This document shows positions 8,210 through 16,011 of a stretch of DNA of 60,343 nucleotides, one piece after another. Location of the stretch: contig JAKVKZ010000013.1 of NCBI GenBank assembly GCA_022484565.1, positions 1-60,343 on the forward strand, written 5' to 3'. Origin of the DNA: Muribaculaceae bacterium (GTDB lineage: Bacteria > Bacteroidota > Bacteroidia > Bacteroidales > Muribaculaceae). Below the pieces are notes generated by a model. It was not told where the DNA came from, ran no database searches, and was given only the letters and a program-made list of their open reading frames with translations. The position numbers and the translations under genes were made by a program. Position 1 is the first letter of the stretch; every line of letters starts with the position of its first letter.

Positions 8210-10318
8210 ATGATGAGGCAAAGATTTATGCGTAAATTAATTGAAACATTGGCTTTAGCATGTCTGTTTCTATCATCGTTATGCGCCTACGCATACGATG
8301 AGCCATCTCTTTACGCCTCACTCAAAAGCACTACCTCTCCAGCGAAACGCATTGAAATCTTCGAGCAGCTCGCCCAACTGCACTTCAATGAAAAGCAAGA
8401 GGTGAAATTATTGATTAGCGCAGCCAACACGGCTAAAAATGCCAAAATCACCGATAAGCAGATGTATTGTTACGCCAAAATATGCCGCAATTATTTAGAC
8501 CGGAATCTAATCGACAGCATATCTCCATGGCGCAATATCATAGTAGCGCACAAAGCCTCAAACTATGATGCCTACTTTATTGCTGAGGCTTGTCGCTGCA
8601 TGCCATTAATCGATTCAAAAAATTTTCGCGGTGCTCTCGACTTGGCTATGGCATTAAAGCAAGAAGCGGAAAATCATCATAACTCGGTGGGGAAAATAAT
8701 TGTCTGCGGTCTGTTCGCCATGATTTACGACAACACCAATCTGCACGACAAAGCCGTTGATGAGTATGGTCAAGGCATATCTATGGCCAACAATTATGAT
8801 GTAATGCCTCCATTAGTTGTACGCTTTTACCTCTATCTTCCTGATGTGCTTATCCGTATGGGAAAGGCCGATGAAGCGCTCGCAATAGCTGATGAATCGA
8901 TGAACTATATAACGAGCCATAAGGAGAGCCTTGGCAACGAATTATATTACAATCATTGCATCTGGTACATAGTCAAGGACTATATGCGGAGCTACATAAT
9001 ACTGGGTGATAAAGACAAGGCTACGATCTACAACGACAAAGTGATTGAAATAAACAATAAATATCATTTTGGAGACGATAACATACCCTATCTCTTCACT
9101 TCTGCTCAATATAACTGCATGATGGGCAATTATGACCGCTCTTTGGCTCAAATCGATTACATCATCAATCACTCCGACTTCGTTAAATGCGGCCATCTCC
9201 TTTTCAAAGCCCAGCTTCTTAACAAGATGCATCGCTACAAAGAATCATACCTCACTTACACTACTGCGTACGATTCTCTTCTGGATGTGATGGTAAGCAA
9301 TTTCAACCGTGAAATTTCTCAATTAAACACCAATTATGTAAAATATGACGCTGAACGTATTGCAAGCCAAAAAATAATCGACAAAGCACGACTTTACAAC
9401 ACTTATCTTTTTGGTTCCATTATCGTTCTGCTCATTCTCTTCCTTGTGTCACTAATCCTGTACTTCTTCAACCGTAAGATCCGTATGAAGTTAGAGCGGT
9501 CGAACTTAGCACTGTCGGAGGAAAAGAACAAAATCAACACTGTCAACGACAAATTATCAATGGCGCTTGAGGACGTGGAGAAATCAAACAAGAAAAAGAG
9601 TGAATTCCTTGAAAACATGAGCCACGAAATCCGCACGCCACTAAACACCATTGTCGGGTTCAGCGACCTCATTTCCAGCGAAAGCGATAATATGGACGAT
9701 ACTGAGCGGGAATATTCCGACATTATCAAGACAAATTCTGACCTTATGCTAAAATTGGTCAATGATATCCTCGACATGAGCCAGCTTGATTCTTCTATAA
9801 TGAATGTTGACATTAAGCCGGTTGACATTGTGCTTTGCGCTCGCAACACGCTGAAAACCATCAACACTCTTGCCAAGGAAAACGTGCGTGTAACATTCAG
9901 CACTTACAAGGATTCAATAATAATTAATTCCGATAAGTTCAGGTTGCAGCAATTGCTGACAAACCTTTTGGGCAATGCAGCTAAATTCACGGTTGCTGGA
10001 GAAATTAACCTCACTATCAAGCACGATGTAAACGGAATCATTCTCTTCATCGTAACCGACACTGGCTGCGGCATATCGAAAGAAGAGAAAAGCAAGATAT
10101 TCAACCGTTACGAAAAGCTCAATGAAGCCGCCACAGGCACTGGACTTGGACTTTACATAAGCAGACTTATCGCCGAAAAACTTGGCGGACGGCTATACAT
10201 CGACGACAACTATACAGGTGGCGCAAGGTTTATTTTTGAGCATCCAGAACATTTTGAACTCGGACAAACGCTCAATGAATCAAACAACGAAAACAATGAG
10301 GAGCAAAAAGATGAATAG
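8210..10318 (+). CDS. TPR-sensor membrane histidine kinase 1
   Basis: 702 aa. A signal-like segment (~10-28) is followed by a helical tetratricopeptide-type periplasmic sensor (~30-390), one membrane helix (~400-421), a coiled-coil linker, and HisKA plus HATPase_c domains. The H-box SHEIRTP carries the phosphorylated His at 472. The N-box is NLLGNAAKFT (585-594), G1 is DTGCGI (617-622) and G2 is GTGLGL (643-648). The kinase core therefore looks intact. No receiver or DNA-binding domain is fused, unlike the hybrid two-component systems that often control Bacteroidetes glycan loci. The stop overlaps the start of the next kinase by 8 bp, so the pair is translationally coupled. A tandem ATG ATG begins the frame; a third in-frame ATG at 8228 is possible. 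The cognate response regulator is not in this window. Confidence 0.88.
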   Translation: MMRQRFMRKLIETLALACLFLSSLCAYAYDEPSLYASLKSTTSPAKRIEIFEQLAQLHFNEKQEVKLLISAANTAKNAKITDKQMYCYAKICRNYLDRNLIDSISPWRNIIVAHKASNYDAYFIAEACRCMPLIDSKNFRGALDLAMALKQEAENHHNSVGKIIVCGLFAMIYDNTNLHDKAVDEYGQGISMANNYDVMPPLVVRFYLYLPDVLIRMGKADEALAIADESMNYITSHKESLGNELYYNHCIWYIVKDYMRSYIILGDKDKATIYNDKVIEINNKYHFGDDNIPYLFTSAQYNCMMGNYDRSLAQIDYIINHSDFVKCGHLLFKAQLLNKMHRYKESYLTYTTAYDSLLDVMVSNFNREISQLNTNYVKYDAERIASQKIIDKARLYNTYLFGSIIVLLILFLVSLILYFFNRKIRMKLERSNLALSEEKNKINTVNDKLSMALEDVEKSNKKKSEFLENMSHEIRTPLNTIVGFSDLISSESDNMDDTEREYSDIIKTNSDLMLKLVNDILDMSQLDSSIMNVDIKPVDIVLCARNTLKTINTLAKENVRVTFSTYKDSIIINSDKFRLQQLLTNLLGNAAKFTVAGEINLTIKHDVNGIILFIVTDTGCGISKEEKSKIFNRYEKLNEAATGTGLGLYISRLIAEKLGGRLYIDDNYTGGARFIFEHPEHFELGQTLNESNNENNEEQKDE

Positions 10319-12398
10319 ACGAATATTATCCATATTACTCTTCATTATAGTTGCAATGTCAATATCGCCACAAATTGCAGCTGCCACAAAACGCGATTCT
10401 TTGATTTCGATATTAAATGTCGAGAACAACACAAAGAAAAGAATTATCATCATGCAGCAACTTTCCGAACTTGGATTCGGGACTCCTGATGAATACAACT
10501 ATCAATATCAAATTTACGATCTCTATAAATCAGAGGGCGAAACTGAAGGGGAATTTAATGCAATCGCAGCCATTAGCCGATATTACTTGAATAATGGGCA
10601 GACTGATAAGGTTATGCTTTGGGCTTCAAAGATAAACGGACGGAAAATTCCAAAGAGTTGCTTCCCTGCATATTTCAGCATTCTCAGTTGCCGTTGCACG
10701 GCTTTGATAAGCACTCACAACATTGAATTTGCATTGGAGGCAGCACTTAAAATGCAGGATGAGGCCATCAGACTTCGAAGTGTTGACGGTGAAATCCTAT
10801 GTGATGAGGTGCTTGGCCAAATCAATTCTGAAATAGGACAGACAGAAAAGGCAATAGATGCCTATAAGCATGCCCTGGATCTTCAGAAAAAGAGTGGAGC
10901 AAAAGTGGGCAACACAGCACAGATTCTGATGAGTTTAATCGAAGTATATTTCAGCCTCGAGGATTATGATAATGTGGAACATTATCTTAAGGAATTCAAA
11001 GAATTGAACGATAAGGAAAAGATTGACAATACATCATTCTACCCTCTCAACTTCTGCGTAAGAATCTACTATGGCTATATGATTCAGATGCTTTGTCACC
11101 AGCATAACTATACGGCAGCAGCTAACTACATAAACATGGCAAGCCGTCTTTCACAATCAAGCGACCGCTATGCTGAGGTGAATATGCGGCTTGGACTTAT
11201 GCTATACTTTAATGGCACAAACAACTTTGCAGAAGCCTTATCACAAATAAACTACATAATCGACAATGGCGGAAGCGATGTATCCGACTACTTCATCGAC
11301 AAAGCTAAAATTCTGGCTAATATGGGCGATTATGATAAGGCCAGCCAATGCATGGAAAAGGCTTATCAACTGCTATCGAGCACTAACAAGCAGAACTACA
11401 TAAACGAATTCCATCAATTCGAGAGCAAATGCAAGGCAAAATCAATGGAGCGTGATTTGCAAGACCACGTTCTGCACATCGAGCGGATTAAATATTACAT
11501 ATTTATCGGTGGGCTTATTCTATTGGTAATTGCCATTATCATAATCCGGTACATGTCGGTTTACAATAAAACCATACGTGGCCGGCTTCAAACTTCGCTG
11601 AAGGAACTTGAACGCGAAAAGACAATGCTCTCCACGAAGCAATCGGAACTTGCACTGGCATATCGTAAAGCCGAGGACAGCGGAAATCTGAAGAGTGCAT
11701 TCCTGTCGAACATGAGCCACGAGATACGTACCCCGTTGAACTCAATTCTCGGATTCAGTGAAATCATCTCTGACTTGGCCCAGACTGAGGACCATAAATA
11801 TTATGCCCACCTCATTCATGAGAATTCAGAGATGCTGCTACTGCTTATCAACAACATTCTTGATTTGGGCCGCCTTGATTCAGGGCGTATGAAATTCTTG
11901 CTCGAAGAATGTGATGTTTGTGAAATAGCACGTGAAGCATCGTTCCGCGAAGGCCGCAACAACGACATCATCTTCACCCTTGAGTGTGAGCCAAAAAAGA
12001 TAACGACGTATTCCGACCACATGAAGATTTTGCAGATAATCTACAGCATGATTAACAACGCATATAAATTCACTAAGAAAGGCTACGTGAGAGTATGCGT
12101 GAATCTTGCCGGCGACATGATTATCACCACCGTTGAGGACAACGGCCCAGGCATTCCTGATGGCAAAGAGGAACTGATATTCGAGCGATTCGAAAATCTC
12201 GGTTCTTTTGAGCCTGGTACTGGCTTGGGACTGTCGATAGCAAAGGAATTTGCCTCACGGCTCGACGGACGAATTTATGTTGACACTTCGTACATTGAAG
12301 GCGCTCGCTTCGTCTTTGAATTGAAACATAAAAATGAGGAACAAGCCTTGGAATATGCCAACAAAAATGAGCTGAAGTTAGAGAAAAAGATGATATAA
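10311..12398 (+). CDS. TPR-sensor membrane histidine kinase 2
   Basis: 695 aa from the ATG at 10311, inside the motif ATGAATAG that overlaps the previous stop by 8 bp. AGGAG sits just upstream (10299-10303). The frame is open further upstream (ATG at 10296 and 10182), but only the 10311 start gives a signal peptide at the N-terminus and normal coupling. Architecture matches kinase 1: periplasmic TPR-like helices (~30-390), one membrane helix (~396-413), coiled coil, HisKA with SHEIRTP (phospho-His 470), HATPase_c with INNAYKFT and DNGPGI (610-615), then GTGLGL. The two sensor halves are clearly divergent, so the pair probably reads different inputs or works as a heterodimer; that is inference. 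No receiver domain is present. Confidence 0.87.
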   Translation: MNRRILSILLFIIVAMSISPQIAAATKRDSLISILNVENNTKKRIIIMQQLSELGFGTPDEYNYQYQIYDLYKSEGETEGEFNAIAAISRYYLNNGQTDKVMLWASKINGRKIPKSCFPAYFSILSCRCTALISTHNIEFALEAALKMQDEAIRLRSVDGEILCDEVLGQINSEIGQTEKAIDAYKHALDLQKKSGAKVGNTAQILMSLIEVYFSLEDYDNVEHYLKEFKELNDKEKIDNTSFYPLNFCVRIYYGYMIQMLCHQHNYTAAANYINMASRLSQSSDRYAEVNMRLGLMLYFNGTNNFAEALSQINYIIDNGGSDVSDYFIDKAKILANMGDYDKASQCMEKAYQLLSSTNKQNYINEFHQFESKCKAKSMERDLQDHVLHIERIKYYIFIGGLILLVIAIIIIRYMSVYNKTIRGRLQTSLKELEREKTMLSTKQSELALAYRKAEDSGNLKSAFLSNMSHEIRTPLNSILGFSEIISDLAQTEDHKYYAHLIHENSEMLLLLINNILDLGRLDSGRMKFLLEECDVCEIAREASFREGRNNDIIFTLECEPKKITTYSDHMKILQIIYSMINNAYKFTKKGYVRVCVNLAGDMIITTVEDNGPGIPDGKEELIFERFENLGSFEPGTGLGLSIAKEFASRLDGRIYVDTSYIEGARFVFELKHKNEEQALEYANKNELKLEKKMI

Positions 12399-12462
12399 CC
12401 TTTTCCACATGTGAGTCATTTGGAATATTCAATGTCGCCATTCCTAATATTCTTGCAATAAT

Positions 12463-12496
12463 TTTGCAGTGTGTTGCAGAATAATATATAACTTTG
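12463..12496 (+). promoter_or_regulatory. Bacteroidetes promoter for GHL10 gene 1
   Basis: TTTG at 12463-12466, a 22-base spacer, and TAACTTTG at 12489-12496. The 5' leader would be about 50 bases. Confidence 0.7.
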
Positions 12497-12553
12497 CACC
12501 GAATATTAGCTATATACACAATTCTAATTAAACCATTATCTATTTACAACTTT

Positions 12554-15500
12554 ATGACAAGAAAATTTTTTGAATTAACACTTTTCATGGCATTGTCGTT
12601 CGGATTCCTATTTCCAGCGTCAATGCAGGCCGATGAAGCACAAAAACGTGAGTTCCGCGCTGCATGGATTGCTACAGTGTGGGGCATTGACTGGCCACAG
12701 ACCACAGGGTCGTCAGCATCAGCTATCGCAACCCAAAAGAAAGAGCTGACCGACATGCTCGACAAATTCCAAGCTATCAACATGAATGCTGTGTGCTTCC
12801 AAGTCCGCAGCATGTGCGATGCAATGTATAAATCATCCTACGAGCCATGGTCAAGCTACCTGACTGGCACACGTGGATTAGACCCTGGATGGGACCCGCT
12901 TGCATTTATGGTCACTGAATGTCACAAACGCGGTATCGAATGCCATGTGTGGCTTAATCCCTACCGGTTCAGCACTGGAGGAAACTGGACCACTGACCAA
13001 GATGTGGCTCTCAAGAATTCAGGCACCCTGCTATCCTACACTTCCGGCACCACCACTACCACTATCCTTAATCCTGGCCTTGCGGCATCACGTGAACGCA
13101 TTGTGAATGTGTGCAAAGAACTTGTTACCAATTACGACATCGACGGCATCATATTTGACGACTATTTCTATCCAAGCGGCATTCCAACTTCAAGTTCCGC
13201 TGACGATTACAGCCTTTGGCAATCATCAGGCACTTCACTTTCGTTCGCCAATTGGCGCCGTGCCAACGTGAACCAGATGGTGAAAGACGTTTTCGACATG
13301 GTTCAAGCCACCAAGCCATACGTACGCTTCGGCATCGGACCTGCAGGTGTGGCAGGAACAGCGTCCACTTCAGCATCAGCCCACAATGTTGACCCATGCC
13401 CTACCGGCAGCGATTGGCAATACAACGGTATATTCTCTGACCCTCTCGCATGGCTTGAGGAAGGCACTATCGACTACATTTCTCCTCAATTATACTGGGA
13501 GACGACTCATTCAACCAATCCTTTCGGCCCACTCACCGAGTGGTGGAGCTATGTTGCCAACCATTTCGGACGGCACCACTATGCAAGCCATTCCATATCA
13601 TTCCTCACAGGTGATGGAGAGAACACCACAACCGGCTGGGCAGAAATAGCAAAGCAAATTTCATATTCCCGCCAATACAACAAGGACAACGCGCCTGGAT
13701 GCAATTTCTATTCAGCAAAAAACATCAGTGGTCCAGGCGTCAGCGGACTTGGTGACTATCTGCACGAAAACATGTTCCAGCACCCTGCCCTAACTCCATG
13801 CTTGGCATGGAAGACAAAAACCACATATTCAGCTCCTGCAAATCTTAAATACAGCGCAGGTACACTGACGTGGACAGGCGTTGACAAATCACTCGTGAAA
13901 TATTCAGTTTACGCCATTCCTTCCACAATCACATCAATCGCCGACGCATCCAGCTCGACATTCGGAGGCATTAAAAGCGACTATCTCCTTGGAGTGACCT
14001 ACGACCCGAACTACACAGTGCCCGCCGCCTATCAGGACGGCTATTGGTTTGCTGTCTGCGTACTCGACGGATTCGGCAACGAATTCGAAGCATCATCAAT
14101 TAATTTGACGCAACGTGAAAAAGCACCGCAAACCACCCTCGTATCACCTGAAGAAGGGGCATCAATGTCATCCGACTTCTCATTCACCTGCACCGATGTA
14201 AATGCTGACACTTATACGCTGCAAATTGCAAGCGATGAAGCATTCACATCAGTGAAATATTCTTCAAATAAATGCACTACTTCAGGTGCAAACAAAGTGT
14301 TCGCATTTCCACTTTCAAGCATCACTAACGGCACATATTACTGGCGAGTGGTGACATCGAAGGCAGATTGCAATGACAACGCATCCGCTGTACGCACAGT
14401 GAAGATTGCCGGAACGTCAACAGGCAGCTACGAAAGCGGCTATACCATCAAGAAAGACGTTGACACCTATGCCGACGTGAACAAAGTTTCACTCACCAGC
14501 ACATGGTTCCGCTCAATCAACAGCAGCTACAACAACATCACGTTCGACAGCAACGGCCTTTACAACCGCGGATTCGTGGTTAAGGACGGTTACCTTTATG
14601 TGTCGGGGCGCAGTGAAAATTCCACCAACGGCACTATCTATCTACGCAAATATGATGCAACAACCGGCGAGCACATCGACGACATAATCCTCGGAACTGA
14701 CGCAAATGTTGACTACTATCCATGCAATGACGTGATAAAGGACTCAAAAGGCAATGTGATAGTAACTAATTTGACTTTGAACATCAGCACCACGCCACTC
14801 ATGCTATTCAGCGTTGACCTCACAACTGGAGATGTGACACAACGCGCAAGCGTAACCGCATCGGAAGGACTCAGCACCTACCGCATCGACCATTGCGCAG
14901 TGACCGGCGACATCACCAGCGGCAATTTCACAATCTTTGCAGCCATAGCATCCAACAGCAACGTAGTACGCTGGACATACACCAACGGAGCACTCACCAA
15001 CACTGAAGTATGCACACTGGCCTCGACATATCCGACATCTACCAACGGCATGGGAATAGCTCCACGCATAAAAGCCATCGACACTTCATCATTCTTCGTT
15101 GACGGCGGAAGCACATATTTCTCACGTTACAATTTCGCTGACGGAAGCATGACAGGCAGTTTTGAATCGAACACTGGACTTGCTCCTCTGAGTTCTACCA
15201 CCAACGGAAGCACTTTCTTCACCAACAACGGCAAAAAGTACGTTCTGTACTCCTATGGAAGTTTTGAAAGTCCTAACGGCCACCAATTCATGCTTGCCCA
15301 ATGCGACGACAACATGACCTTCACATCATTCAGCAAAATGTGGGTATTCCCTACACAAGGCATAGGCGCAACCGACAGCAAGACTTGGGGCGCACCCTGC
15401 GACTACTCCACAGTAACTGAAGCAAACGGAAAACAGATAAGCACCGACATCTACATTTATGTACCGGGAAACGGCATTGCCGCTTACCGACTTACCGACA

Positions 15501-15736
15501 ATGCCTCATCGGGCATCTCTTCCGTATTGCCAAGCAAACTGAATGTGACCGTTGCAAACGGAAACATCTATTTCGGCTCAAAGGTGGATTCAGCAGTGCT
15601 TTATAACATAGCCGGAATGGCAGTGGCTTCAACCACTGACGCTTCCATGCTGAATGCAGGCAGCAGCAGAGGAATCTACGTGCTCAAATGCAATGTGCAA
15701 GGCAAAATCTACATCAACAAAGTGGCTGTGAACTAA
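12554..15736 (+). CDS. GHL10/DUF187 family glycoside hydrolase 1, T9SS-sorted
   Basis: 1060 aa from the ATG at 12554. Upstream in-frame ATGs fall in the promoter/leader region and would spoil the signal peptide (~1-26). The GHL10 (family-10-like TIM barrel) domain covers ~32-440, with REFRAAWIATVWGIDWP at its start, FQVRS (82-86), WLNPYR (133-138), DGIIFDDYFY (197-206) and SPQLYW (310-315). E. coli DigH of this family cleaves denuded peptidoglycan glycans. Fibronectin/Ig-like domains follow (~440-640). A propeller-like region (~650-990) is next, then a T9SS sorting domain (VLYNIAGMAV ... GIYVLK). The enzyme should act on a glycan outside the cell, but the exact substrate is not evident. It is close to the gene at 16012 over the catalytic domain only. 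Confidence 0.87.
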   Translation: MTRKFFELTLFMALSFGFLFPASMQADEAQKREFRAAWIATVWGIDWPQTTGSSASAIATQKKELTDMLDKFQAINMNAVCFQVRSMCDAMYKSSYEPWSSYLTGTRGLDPGWDPLAFMVTECHKRGIECHVWLNPYRFSTGGNWTTDQDVALKNSGTLLSYTSGTTTTTILNPGLAASRERIVNVCKELVTNYDIDGIIFDDYFYPSGIPTSSSADDYSLWQSSGTSLSFANWRRANVNQMVKDVFDMVQATKPYVRFGIGPAGVAGTASTSASAHNVDPCPTGSDWQYNGIFSDPLAWLEEGTIDYISPQLYWETTHSTNPFGPLTEWWSYVANHFGRHHYASHSISFLTGDGENTTTGWAEIAKQISYSRQYNKDNAPGCNFYSAKNISGPGVSGLGDYLHENMFQHPALTPCLAWKTKTTYSAPANLKYSAGTLTWTGVDKSLVKYSVYAIPSTITSIADASSSTFGGIKSDYLLGVTYDPNYTVPAAYQDGYWFAVCVLDGFGNEFEASSINLTQREKAPQTTLVSPEEGASMSSDFSFTCTDVNADTYTLQIASDEAFTSVKYSSNKCTTSGANKVFAFPLSSITNGTYYWRVVTSKADCNDNASAVRTVKIAGTSTGSYESGYTIKKDVDTYADVNKVSLTSTWFRSINSSYNNITFDSNGLYNRGFVVKDGYLYVSGRSENSTNGTIYLRKYDATTGEHIDDIILGTDANVDYYPCNDVIKDSKGNVIVTNLTLNISTTPLMLFSVDLTTGDVTQRASVTASEGLSTYRIDHCAVTGDITSGNFTIFAAIASNSNVVRWTYTNGALTNTEVCTLASTYPTSTNGMGIAPRIKAIDTSSFFVDGGSTYFSRYNFADGSMTGSFESNTGLAPLSSTTNGSTFFTNNGKKYVLYSYGSFESPNGHQFMLAQCDDNMTFTSFSKMWVFPTQGIGATDSKTWGAPCDYSTVTEANGKQISTDIYIYVPGNGIAAYRLTDNASSGISSVLPSKLNVTVANGNIYFGSKVDSAVLYNIAGMAVASTTDASMLNAGSSRGIYVLKCNVQGKIYINKVAVN

Positions 15737-15773
15737 TTTAGCATGAGCAGCACACTTTAGATTGAATTTCCAT

Positions 15774-15817
15774 AAAGCGGCACCGAAGGGCTAAACCTTT
15801 TTGGTGCCGCTTTTTTT
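15774..15817 (+). terminator. Intrinsic terminator after GHL10 gene 1
   Basis: AAAGCGGCACC (15774-15784) pairs with GGTGCCGCTTT (15803-15813), followed by a T-run. Confidence 0.9.
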
Positions 15818-15900
15818 GCAGTAGCCCATCGCCAAAGGCTAAATCAATTGTTAATGAATCAGGCGCAAGCTGAAAATATGACAAAAAATCATAATTTTAG

Positions 15901-15924
15901 GGCTGAACGCCCCAGCCTTTTTTT
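15901..15924 (+). terminator. Small second hairpin with T-run
   Basis: GGCTG (15901-15905) pairs with CAGCC (15913-15917), followed by seven Ts. It is weak on its own and may be a backup terminator. Confidence 0.4.
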
Positions 15925-15942
15925 ATTGTCGGCAATAATGTG

Positions 15943-15950
15943 TAATTTTG
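15943..15950 (+). promoter_or_regulatory. -7 box (TAATTTTG) for GHL10 gene 2
   Basis: TAATTTTG matches TAnnTTTG and sits 61 bases before the ATG at 16012. No good -33 box was seen. Confidence 0.5.
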
Positions 15951-16011
15951 TCACGTATAATTTCTTTATGCACTTTAACAACAACTGTTTAATAATTTAT
16001 AATTCATTTTA

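Noticed and set aside
10182-10310. Upstream extension of kinase 2
   Set aside because: It would overlap the end of kinase 1 by over 130 bases and bury the signal peptide; ATG at 10311 with AGGAG upstream is better.
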